A stretch of 50,010 nucleotides of DNA, from positions 1-50,010 of the forward strand of contig NZ_JAFMTR010000013.1 in assembly GCF_018682675.1 (NCBI RefSeq). The letters are read 5' to 3'. Below are positions 24,983 through 32,564 of this stretch, one piece after another (the stretch's first letter is position 1; each line of letters starts with the position of its first letter). This stretch comes from Sphingopyxis soli. GTDB taxonomy: Bacteria; Pseudomonadota; Alphaproteobacteria; Sphingomonadales; Sphingomonadaceae. Under the pieces are notes generated by a model. It did not search any database. It had not been told where the DNA came from and saw nothing but the letters and a program-made list of their open reading frames with translations. The translations under genes and the position numbers were made by a program.

Positions 24983-25126
24983 TTAAATCGTCCGGAGGCG
25001 CGCTGGCCGCTCGGCGCTGCTCGCCTGGGCGGTGCTTTCAGCTGCGCCGATCTCAGTGATCACAGCGCGCTCGATTCTGTACGCCGTGCCGATGAATGAG
25101 GGACCGTTGCCGGTGGAACGCATCAT
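24983..25126 (-). CDS. Possible small ORF between TonB receptor 2 and aldehyde dehydrogenase
   Basis: A 47-codon reading frame starting ATGATG after GAGGAG-type sequence (GAGGAGTATCC), ending in TAA one base before the GTG of the aldehyde dehydrogenase gene. The predicted peptide begins MMRSTGNGPSFIGTAYRIER and is Ala/Glu/Arg-rich with no membrane segment. The good ribosome site and tight junction suggest it is translated and may couple translation of the dehydrogenase. I know of no family. It could also be a chance frame over a leader. Confidence 0.4.
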   Translation of the reverse strand: MMRSTGNGPSFIGTAYRIERAVITEIGAAESTAQASSAERPARLRTI

Positions 25127-25212
25127 GGATACTCCTCGGTCTGAAAGTCAGGTCGAAAAAATCGGGGGCAGCGGGCGGGAGAGGATGCCCGCCGCCCCCG
25201 TCGCAGCAGCGA

Positions 25213-27822
25213 TCAGAACTTGACTGTCGCTTCGACGCCATAAGTGCGCGGCATGCCGCGGTTCAGATAATCGTAGCCGAACACGTTGAGGTTGAGGCCG
25301 TAGGTGTAGTAATATTTGTCGAACAGATTCTTCGCCCACAAGCTAACCGACATATTGTCGTGCGCATAGGTTAATCGCGCATTGGCGAGCCAGTAGCCCG
25401 GATTTGCGCATGTAATCGCCTTACCCGCGAGCGTTATGTTCGATCCCGCTGGGGGTGTATCGCACGGTGTCTGCCCATAATTCTTGAACGGATCAAAATA
25501 GTACTTGCCCATGTAGGACGCATCACCGCGCAAGGTCAGCTTGTTGGTGCCGTCATCGATCATATCCCAGTCGAATCCGGCCTGGAACGTAACCTCCGGC
25601 GCGTTCGGGAAGGGATTGCCGTTGACGTTCAATGTCGGGCTGGCCGGGTTTGCCGGATCGATCACATTGCCTTTGTACTTGCTGTTGAGATAGCCCAGCG
25701 AAGCATCGAAACGCAACGTATCGGCCACCTGCCAGGCGAGTTCGGCCTCGCCACCGAACAGGCGACCATTGGCGCTGCGCGTGAAGGTTGTAGCGCCGAC
25801 CACCTGCGTTACTTGGTGATTCGAATACTCGTAGTAGAAGCCCGCGAGGTTAAGTTGGACGCGGCGATCGAACAGCCGGGTTTTGAGCCCCGCCTCATAT
25901 GCATTCACCTTTTCAGGCTGGATATAATAGACTTGATTGACGCCCTGATAGGCAAGCCCGTTGAAGCTGCCGCTGCGGTAACCGCGACTGTACTGGAGAT
26001 AGCCCATGATATCATCGGCGAACTCATAGCTGACATTGATACGGCCGGTTAGCCTGTTTGCCTTTTCGCGCTGCTCAAGCGGCGCGAGATTGGGGTTGTA
26101 TGGATTGCTGTAGGGGATCAGGTTGACAACCGGCGTCGTACCGTCGAGCGCATAGAGGAAAGTGCTGCCGTTAAGGTAATTGACCTTATCCTGGGTGTAG
26201 CGTGCACCCACCGCCACGGTCAGCCGCTCGGTCGCTTTCCAGGTTACGTCGCCGTAGATCGCCTTCGAGGGGCGCGACACGTCAAAACGCTGTTCGCCGA
26301 GGATCGGGGTGAACGGAGGCGCGCCTGCCCCGGCGCAGCCCGCCGAAAAGCTACCCCCCATGCCGCCATTGCCCGTATTATTGATCGCGATGTCGGTCTG
26401 GAGTGCAATCAGCGAGCGTGCATCAAGGAAGCCGTTGGGATTGATCTCGATCGCGTCGCAGAATCCGGCATCGCCAGGCCCCAACGCCGGATTGGCGGCA
26501 AAGGCTGGGATATAGCGGATCGCGTCGGGCGTTCCGATTGCGGCGTTATTGTAGCTGCCCGGAAGACCGGCGCCAAGCAGCAGCGGCCTCAGCGCCCCGA
26601 AAAAGTCCGGGTAGTTGACCGTCTTGACCTTGTCCCTGCCATAATAAAGGCCGGCAATGATATCGAGGCGGTCGTTCGAATAGCTGAAACGCAGGTCCTG
26701 GTTGAAATTCTTGCTCGTCGACGTGTAGCCGATCGAGCAGAGATCGGCTGGGCCGCCATCGCAATCATCAGGATTGTTGATATAGTCGCCGGTGTCGTAG
26801 CCGGTAATCGAGGTGACGGAGAATTGGTCGCTGACATCCCATTTGATGTTGAGGGCTATCCCTTTCGACTTGCTGATGTTCTTACCTACCCGATCAACTG
26901 CGACCTCATTGTCACGCAGCAACCGCCCGCCTAGGAAAGGTTGCGGATCGTAACGCGAATAGCCGAGCGCATCCTGCCCGCCCGCGAGTTGACCACCTGC
27001 ATAGGGCGCGGTGCCCCATGGATCGTCCTTCGCGGCATAGAGCTTCAAATTGATGTCGAGATCGGGATCGGGCCGGAAGCGGATCGAGATGCGACCGCCG
27101 ATCGTATCGGTGGTCCCTAGGTCGCGCTCATTCCCAGGCAGTACATTGCGCTGCCAACCATCCCCTTTTGCAAAAGTACCGGCGACGCGGACGCCCAAGA
27201 TGTCGGGAACCAGCGTCGCTTCAGCGGCGCCCTGCACCGTGAAAGTGTCGTAATTGGCATAGCCGGCGGTCAGATAGCCATTGGCCTCTCCCAGATCCGG
27301 CTTGCGCGTGAAGAAGCTGATCGCGCCACCCGTGGTGTTGCGACCGTAGAGTGTTCCTTGCGGTCCGCGCAGTACCTCGACCCGGTCGATGTCATAGAGT
27401 TGCAGGCCATGGCTCGCCCGGAAGCTCTGATAGACTTCATCGACATAGACGCCAACCGGCGACGCAGTGGAGGCGGAAAATTCGTTCGCCACTGAAATCC
27501 CGCGCAGCGAGAAATTCGGTTGGGTGCGACCATAGGGAGTGGTGACTTGCAGGCTGGGGATCGCGCCCATCAAGTCTGAGGTCTCCGTGATGCCGCGCGT
27601 GCGCAGCGTCTCGCCGCCTATGGCGGAAACGGCGGCTGGAACATCCTGCAAATTCTGTTCGCGCTTCTGCGCCGTGACGACGATTGTCTCAAGGCCACCT
27701 TCCTGCGCCTCGGGCTTTTCGCCCTGCGATGCAGCGTCCTGGGCATGTGCCGGCACTGCAAGCGCACACGCGATCGATAGCGCGGTGGCACAAAGCAAAT
27801 TTGTCCTAAAGGCTGTGACCAT
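25213..27822 (-). CDS. TonB-dependent outer-membrane receptor 2
   Basis: An 869-residue TonB-dependent receptor, intact. The signal peptide ends at VPAHAQD (about residue 28). The TonB-box-like ETIVVTAQKREQNLQDVP, the plug with LRGPQGTLYGRNTTGGAI, and a long beta-barrel ending in RTYGVEATVKF with terminal Phe are visible. The ATG has GGGGAGGA upstream. Motif C lies 59 bases before the start. It probably imports the hydrophobic or large alcohol substrate across the outer membrane and heads a unit with the aldehyde and alcohol dehydrogenases. Its sequence differs from receptor 1, so it is not a recent duplicate. A siderophore role is unlikely given the context. Confidence 0.9.
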   Translation of the reverse strand: MVTAFRTNLLCATALSIACALAVPAHAQDAASQGEKPEAQEGGLETIVVTAQKREQNLQDVPAAVSAIGGETLRTRGITETSDLMGAIPSLQVTTPYGRTQPNFSLRGISVANEFSASTASPVGVYVDEVYQSFRASHGLQLYDIDRVEVLRGPQGTLYGRNTTGGAISFFTRKPDLGEANGYLTAGYANYDTFTVQGAAEATLVPDILGVRVAGTFAKGDGWQRNVLPGNERDLGTTDTIGGRISIRFRPDPDLDINLKLYAAKDDPWGTAPYAGGQLAGGQDALGYSRYDPQPFLGGRLLRDNEVAVDRVGKNISKSKGIALNIKWDVSDQFSVTSITGYDTGDYINNPDDCDGGPADLCSIGYTSTSKNFNQDLRFSYSNDRLDIIAGLYYGRDKVKTVNYPDFFGALRPLLLGAGLPGSYNNAAIGTPDAIRYIPAFAANPALGPGDAGFCDAIEINPNGFLDARSLIALQTDIAINNTGNGGMGGSFSAGCAGAGAPPFTPILGEQRFDVSRPSKAIYGDVTWKATERLTVAVGARYTQDKVNYLNGSTFLYALDGTTPVVNLIPYSNPYNPNLAPLEQREKANRLTGRINVSYEFADDIMGYLQYSRGYRSGSFNGLAYQGVNQVYYIQPEKVNAYEAGLKTRLFDRRVQLNLAGFYYEYSNHQVTQVVGATTFTRSANGRLFGGEAELAWQVADTLRFDASLGYLNSKYKGNVIDPANPASPTLNVNGNPFPNAPEVTFQAGFDWDMIDDGTNKLTLRGDASYMGKYYFDPFKNYGQTPCDTPPAGSNITLAGKAITCANPGYWLANARLTYAHDNMSVSLWAKNLFDKYYYTYGLNLNVFGYDYLNRGMPRTYGVEATVKF

Positions 27823-27881
27823 GACTGTCCTCCCCACGGCATTTTTTGAGTTGGCGCCATTTGCCGCGCCTTGGGGCTCAT

Positions 27882-27922
27882 CGTCCAATTCAATTTGTTG
27901 GCGAACTATTCCTCCCACTCAT
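27882..27922 (-). promoter_or_regulatory. 41-bp regulatory motif, copy C (TonB receptor 2 operon)
   Basis: The plus strand reads CGTCCAATTCAAT, an 11-base spacer, then CTATTCCTCCCACTCAT. It lies 59 bases upstream of the receptor start, close to the 65-base distance of copy A. Confidence 0.75.
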
Positions 27923-28260
27923 TGATTAAGGACTGATGAGCCTGCACCGCTGACGCTTCGTGGCGACGCAAATAACCCCATATATTTCATTGAATTAGTC
28001 ACGCTGAGCGCGTCCATCGGGACGGATGCGCGCGTTCTGCTCGCCCCAATCGAGCCCTTCCAGACGATGTATCGGCGTAATTGGCGGTCCCGGCGGTTTC
28101 CCTTGTCGAGTTGCAAGGGGAATCAGCTATGATGAGATGTAGTGAGATACGGTTTCTTGGAGTTCATTCTACTATTCGCGGATGCATCTAAGTAGCTGAT
28201 ATTTCTAACAACTATGGCAGAAAACCGCGCCTCTAAATCGGCGGTTCTGACTTTTGAGGC
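27923..28260. other. Gene-free gap between cargo and integrase
   Basis: About 340 bases between the receptor-2 control region and the integrase stop codon, with no supportable gene. Apart from a likely integrase terminator hairpin at 28223-28246, nothing distinctive was seen. Confidence 0.4.
28223..28246 (-). terminator. Possible integrase terminator
   Basis: AACCGC / GCGGTT arms around a 12-base loop, 14 bases past the integrase stop codon (minus strand). The four bases at the 3' arm are TTTT, but the stem is only 6 bp. Confidence 0.4.
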
Positions 28261-29586
28261 TCATCGCGAAGCCGCCCGAAGGGGGCGTTGCCAATACGGC
28301 TGTCTCTGGTCGCTTGGTGGCAGGTGCTGGATGGGAGCGGAACAGCGCATGAATTGTGAGAACTCGATAGGATTCTTCTCGACATTCGACACTGCGGTTG
28401 CCGCGTCGATCACGTCGGCCCAGTCTTGGAGCATCCGCCTTCGCGGTGTGAGATAGAGCGCACTGTTGTAAGCGCCGCGCACCTCATCCTCGTCCTCGTG
28501 AGCGAGCGCCATCTCGATCCAATCCGGCTTGTAGCGTTCGGCTTCGTTCGCCCAGGTCGAGCCGAGCCCCCTAAACCCATGTACCGTCTGCCGATGGAGA
28601 TACCCCATCCGATAACAGGCATAGATCATGGTGTTCTCGGAAATAGACTTTCCAGGCTTGGCTCCGGGAAAGAGGAACGCATCGTTCGTCGCCTGCAAGC
28701 GGCGCTGAACGATCATTGCGGCCTGGCGGGACAGCGGAACAAGATGCTCACGTTCCATCTTCATGCGCTCCGGCGACAGACGCCATAGCGGGTTCGGTCC
28801 ATAGAGATCCTCGAACTCGTCCCTGGCCGCGAAGCGGGTTTCGCTGGTTCGGACCCATGTGAGCAAGGTGAACAGCAGCGCGTCACGGGTGATCTCGCGG
28901 CGGCGCGGCGTGTCCTCGCCGTCATAGGCGAAGATCGCTCGCACCAGCTTCGGAAACTCCGCGAGCGGCACGCGCGCCATGTGCCTGACGGGCGGCTTGG
29001 GCTTGAGCGCATCGTTGAGGCCGAGCGTCGGATCGATGGTCGCCCAGCCGCTCGCGATCGCGAAGCGATAGATCTGGCTGACGTTCTGCTTGAGGCGACG
29101 GGCGATATCGAGGGCGCCGCGCGCTTCGACCGCGCGGATCATCTCGAGAATCTCGGGCGGGTCGATTTCCGTGATCGGACGCTTCCCGATGACCGGAAAG
29201 ACGTCGCGCTCCATCCGGTTGATGACGCGCAGGGCATGGGCCGAGTCCAGCCCTTCAATACGATTGGCGTGCCAGGCCCGCGCAATCTCTTCGAACAGCT
29301 TGAGCGCGGCCCTCTGCTTCTTCGCCCGCTTCCTGGCCTCGGCGGGGTCCTCACCCTGATCGAGCAGCCGCTTGGCTTCGGTCCGCTTCTCGCGGGCGAT
29401 CGCCAGCGTGACGGTCGGATATTTGCCGAAGCTCAGCAGTTTTTCCTTGCCGTCGAAGCGGTATTTCAGGCGCCAGAGCTTCGATCCGTTCGGCTGGACG
29501 AGCAGGTGCAGGCCTTCTCCATCGGACAGCTTGTAGGGGCGCTGCCGCTTGGTGGCGTATTTGACCTCAAGTTCTTTCAAAGCCAT
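28261..29586 (-). CDS. P4-type tyrosine integrase (DUF4102 N-terminal domain)
   Basis: A 441-residue site-specific recombinase. The N-terminal DUF4102 arm-binding domain (residues 1-90) has LSDGEGLHLLVQPNGSKLW and LSFGKYPTVTLAIARE. A SAM-like core-binding domain follows (about 100-200), then the catalytic domain with Arg in VRTSETRFA, HGFRGLGSTWANE and the nucleophile Tyr in VRGAYNSALYL. The internal ATG was chosen because the DUF4102 domain begins there (MALKELEVKYATKR). It faces away from the adjacent tRNA gene, the usual layout for an ICE inserted in a tRNA 3' end. It would catalyse integration, with the HTH protein at 7519 as a candidate excision factor. Confidence 0.92.
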   Translation of the reverse strand: MALKELEVKYATKRQRPYKLSDGEGLHLLVQPNGSKLWRLKYRFDGKEKLLSFGKYPTVTLAIAREKRTEAKRLLDQGEDPAEARKRAKKQRAALKLFEEIARAWHANRIEGLDSAHALRVINRMERDVFPVIGKRPITEIDPPEILEMIRAVEARGALDIARRLKQNVSQIYRFAIASGWATIDPTLGLNDALKPKPPVRHMARVPLAEFPKLVRAIFAYDGEDTPRRREITRDALLFTLLTWVRTSETRFAARDEFEDLYGPNPLWRLSPERMKMEREHLVPLSRQAAMIVQRRLQATNDAFLFPGAKPGKSISENTMIYACYRMGYLHRQTVHGFRGLGSTWANEAERYKPDWIEMALAHEDEDEVRGAYNSALYLTPRRRMLQDWADVIDAATAVSNVEKNPIEFSQFMRCSAPIQHLPPSDQRQPYWQRPLRAASR

Positions 29587-29587
29587 C

Positions 29588-29642
29588 TGGGGGTATCGCC
29601 TGTTTTGGGGACAGCCGAAAAATACCCCCAAAATACCCCCAA
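29588..29642. repeat. GGGGGTAT repeats upstream of the integrase (candidate arm-type sites)
   Basis: AATACCCCC occurs twice in direct orientation (from 29621 and 29632) and once inverted as GGGGGTAT (29589-29596), beside the integrase start. Such G-run repeats near P4-type integrases are candidate arm-binding sites, and they would also cover the integrase promoter. Confidence 0.55.
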
Positions 29643-29776
29643 TCCAAATCGCCGTGGGTGGCCGCAGCCGGTCGCACCGGGACGCCGGCGTACGCAACGG
29701 GACGCGAAAAATATTTGATTTTCCTCGAAAAATGTCTGCCAGTGGCCTCAGTGGGTCACTGGTGGACAATCCGGGT

Positions 29777-29853
29777 TGGTAGCGGAGGAGGGACTCGAAC
29801 CCCCGACACGCGGATTATGATTCCGCTGCTCTAACCTGCTGAGCTACTCCGCC
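29777..29853 (-). tRNA. tRNA with CAT anticodon (probably tRNA-Met), attachment site
   Basis: A 77-nt tRNA on the minus strand with CCA encoded. The acceptor stem is GGCGGAG / CTCCGCT (a G-U at the first pair), D-arm AGCTCAGCAGGTTAGAGC, anticodon stem GCGGA / TCCGC around loop ATCATAA with anticodon CAT, and T-arm GGGGGTTCGAGTCCCTC. It is not an initiator, whose first pair is normally unpaired C-A. CAT can also mark tRNA-Ile with modified C34, so the identity is probable elongator Met. Its 3' end faces the integrase, consistent with insertion of the element at this tRNA, which was kept intact. Confidence 0.9.
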
Positions 29854-29913
29854 CCGAAAGGCCGCCGCGAGGGCGAGCCGCGCCTATAGGCATGGCGCCC
29901 CCGCGGGTCAATA

Positions 29914-30465
29914 TCATCTGCGCGCTCCCCGAAATTTGCGCGCAAAGGCCGGTTCCCACGGGCCGCCGCGATAGTGCCAGGCGGCAAGCCCGGTGATCTC
30001 CAGCGGCCGGGGCCGGAAATCCCGCCCGAGTTCTGCGACCAGCGCCCGTGCCTCCGCAGACGGCACCTTGTTCTGGATCGTGATATGAAGCCGCGGCGTC
30101 CCCCTGTCCTGAGCGCCGAGCAGGCCATGAAAATGCCCGGCGATGCGCGCGCGGATTGACAACAGCTCGCCGCTCTCGATCCGAAAAGCCGTGCCGCCGC
30201 CCAGCGAATAGATGTCGCTCACCTCCGCCAGCGGCGGCGGCGTATCGGCCGCGATCGATCTTGCCAACCGGTCGAGTTCATCGAGCGCGGAGGGAGGAAG
30301 ATGGTGAAAAAGGGTGATGTGCGCCGCGATATGGTTGCGCTGCGGCGGGTAATGCGCCTGACGCAGCGCGTCGAAACGGCGTTGGTCTGTCGCGCCCATC
30401 GTCGCTGTAAGGACGATGGGCGCGGCACCGGCGGCCCGGGAGGGAGGGGGGAAGGCCCGGGTCAC
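29914..30465 (-). CDS. 2'-5' RNA ligase / 2H phosphoesterase family protein
   Basis: A 183-residue 2H phosphoesterase of the LigT-like group. The two HxT motifs that define the active site are present: AHITLFHHLP in the first half and LHITIQNKVP in the second. APIVLTATMG near the N-terminus is the first strand of the fold, so the start must lie upstream of it; a GTG at 30465 (VTRAFPP) is the most reasonable choice, with only a weak ribosome site. It is the first chromosomal gene to the right of the tRNA. The physiological substrate of such proteins in bacteria is usually unclear. Confidence 0.8.
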   Translation of the reverse strand: MTRAFPPPSRAAGAAPIVLTATMGATDQRRFDALRQAHYPPQRNHIAAHITLFHHLPPSALDELDRLARSIAADTPPPLAEVSDIYSLGGGTAFRIESGELLSIRARIAGHFHGLLGAQDRGTPRLHITIQNKVPSAEARALVAELGRDFRPRPLEITGLAAWHYRGGPWEPAFARKFRGARR

Positions 30466-30629
30466 CAAGGTCGAGACGGGATGGACGAAGCGGTAAAGGG
30501 AGGCCTGCCGTCGTCCATGGGACGCCCTGTCTCGTTGCCCCGCGCTTTGGCCGAAGCCGACAATGCGATCCAATCGATTAATTGGGTCACTATGATCGCT
30601 CTTCCCGATGACTTCGCGAAAACCGCTGT

Positions 30630-31382
30630 TTAGAGGCTGTTCCAGAAGCGATGCAGCGCCGCCGCGACCTCCTGTGGCCGCTCGGCGATCGCCCAATGCC
30701 CTGCTCCTTTAATGAACGTCAGCGGTGCATCATTGTCGGCGGCGAATCGCTCGGCTACCGACGGATCGACATAGGGATCGTCTTCACCCCAGATCAGCGT
30801 GCCGTTGGCAGGCAGCCTGTCGAGATCGCGCGCCCAGTCATGTTCAAAGTTCAGCCCCTTCGCCGAGCGGTAGAGTTTCAGGATCGCGCGCCGCTTGTCC
30901 TTGTTCGCCCATTGCGCCGCTTCCTCATCGGCAATCCCGGCGGGCATCCCCTGCTCGGCGAGCCCCTTCGCGAGCGCCGCGGGTTTGCTCAGTGCCATGA
31001 AGATTTCGCCGAGAATCGGCGTGTTCCAGATGCGTGCGATACGATGGCCGCGATAATCGGGGTCGATCACCGCGTTCGACACCGCCCAACTGCGGAACAG
31101 GTCGGGGCGCAGCATCGCCGCACGCTGTGCAATCAACGCGCCCCAGTCGTGCCCGACGATGTCGATCGGGCCGTGCGCCGCGACCAGCGCCTCGGCCTGC
31201 CCGACCGCCCAGTCGGCATAGGCTTCCTTGGTCGCGGGAAAGCCTGCCGGAAGCGGCCCGGTAAAGCCGGGCAGCGCGGGGACCGCCACCGGCGTGTCGC
31301 CAAGGTCGAGCGCGGCGAGCAGCGGCCGCCAGATCGCGGGACTGTCGGGAACGCCGTGGAGGAAGAGTTTGGCGGTGGTCAT
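30630..31382 (-). CDS. Alpha/beta hydrolase (epoxide-hydrolase/haloalkane-dehalogenase-like)
   Basis: A 250-residue alpha/beta-hydrolase. The oxyanion motif LHGVPDSP is at residues 8-15 and the nucleophile elbow VGHDWGA has Asp, the signature of epoxide hydrolases and dehalogenases as opposed to serine esterases. The acid is in WGEDDPYVD and the His in GAGHWAIAERP. It is soluble, with no signal peptide. Its start overlaps the stop of the kelch-type gene (ATGA), so the two are translationally coupled, an odd pairing of a cytosolic hydrolase with a secreted beta-propeller. The substrate is unknown. Confidence 0.83.
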   Translation of the reverse strand: MTTAKLFLHGVPDSPAIWRPLLAALDLGDTPVAVPALPGFTGPLPAGFPATKEAYADWAVGQAEALVAAHGPIDIVGHDWGALIAQRAAMLRPDLFRSWAVSNAVIDPDYRGHRIARIWNTPILGEIFMALSKPAALAKGLAEQGMPAGIADEEAAQWANKDKRRAILKLYRSAKGLNFEHDWARDLDRLPANGTLIWGEDDPYVDPSVAERFAADNDAPLTFIKGAGHWAIAERPQEVAAALHRFWNSL

Positions 31383-32530
31383 GATGCGGCCCCTTCGCCG
31401 AAGTGGATGATCCAGCTTCGGTCGGTGGGCTCGATCCGCCCTTCGCGATATCCGCCGGCGAGCAGCGCCGTGCCTGCGTCAGCCCGGACGAGCGTCATAT
31501 AGTTCCACTGGCCGCCGAGATCATAGTCGACGCGCGTCGAGGTTCCGCTGGCGACGTCGAAAATCTCCGGCGCGGTGTCGCCCGCCGCGACAAGGACGCG
31601 ATTGCCCGGCATCGCCAGCAGGCCGTCCGCAAGTTTGAAGCGCGCGCTCGACAGGCTGCCCGCCGCAACGAAGCGGCCCGATGCGACGTCATAGCGCTCG
31701 ATCGAGCGCAGTTTGCCGCCATAGTCGCGCTCGTCCGACCCGCCGACGATCAGCACGTCGCCATTGTCGAGACGCACCGCGCCATGCTTGTAACGCCGCT
31801 GCGCCAGTGTTCCGGCAGGCTGAAAGCGCCTTGTCACCGGATCGAAAATCTCCGCGCTGGCAAGTGCAATCTGCGGCGCCCGGTCGGGACGGCCGCCACC
31901 AACGATCAGCACGCGGCCGTCGGAAAGCAGCGTGCCCGTTGCGCCGCTGCGCGCGACGGCGAGCGCACCCGCAGGCGCCATCCGGCCGCTTGCCGGATCG
32001 AAAATTTCGGCGTCGGCGAGCGCCTCGCGCCCGTCATAGCCGCCGGCGACCAGCACCCGGCCGTCGGAAAGACCGGTGACGACCGCACCCGTCCGGGGCC
32101 CCATGAGCGCCGGTCCCGCATCCGACTTCGCCGTCTGCGGATCGAAGATTTCGGAGGTAGCCGAGACGCGGCCATCTACCCAGCCGCCAAGGACCAGGAT
32201 GCGCCCGTCGGGCAGTAGCGCCGCGGTCGGCTGGATGCGCGGCGCGAGCAGCCGACCGGTGCCGACAACCCGCATCGTGCGCGCATCGATGATATCGACC
32301 GTGGCGCTGGCGGGGCCCGCCTCGCAGCCTGTACGGACGCAGCCGCCGATCGCGAGTACATAGCGCCCCGAGACGGCGACGAGCTGGTGCGTAGCGCGCG
32401 GCGCCGAAAGCCGTGGCCCGTCTTCGATCCGGATATCGGTGGCGGCCCGCCCGGCCGCGCTGCCTCCATCCGCCATGCAGGCGGTCACCGCCAGCAGGAT
32501 CATCGCATGGCCCGCAAGGTTTCGCATCAT
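31379..32530 (-). CDS. Kelch-repeat beta-propeller lipoprotein
   Basis: A 383-residue exported protein. The N-terminus (MMRNLAGHAMILLAVTAC) is a lipoprotein signal with Cys at the lipobox. Repeated kelch units follow, each with a DGRVLVAGG-type strand (for example LPDGRILVLGG, LSDGRVLVAGG, LSDGRVLIVGG), about six blades in all. Kelch propellers mostly bind proteins or carbohydrates. GGGGAG precedes the ATG. It follows mltG by 34 bases and overlaps the hydrolase gene by 4 bases. No enzymatic motif is visible, so the function is unknown. Confidence 0.8.
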   Translation of the reverse strand: MMRNLAGHAMILLAVTACMADGGSAAGRAATDIRIEDGPRLSAPRATHQLVAVSGRYVLAIGGCVRTGCEAGPASATVDIIDARTMRVVGTGRLLAPRIQPTAALLPDGRILVLGGWVDGRVSATSEIFDPQTAKSDAGPALMGPRTGAVVTGLSDGRVLVAGGYDGREALADAEIFDPASGRMAPAGALAVARSGATGTLLSDGRVLIVGGGRPDRAPQIALASAEIFDPVTRRFQPAGTLAQRRYKHGAVRLDNGDVLIVGGSDERDYGGKLRSIERYDVASGRFVAAGSLSSARFKLADGLLAMPGNRVLVAAGDTAPEIFDVASGTSTRVDYDLGGQWNYMTLVRADAGTALLAGGYREGRIEPTDRSWIIHFGEGAAS

Positions 32531-32564
32531 CGCTCTCCCCTTCCCGACCGCCCAACGTGCCGGC

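Noticed and set aside
25213..27822. Siderophore receptor for TonB receptor 2
   Set aside because: No iron-uptake genes or Fur-box nearby; control motif and neighbours are catabolic.
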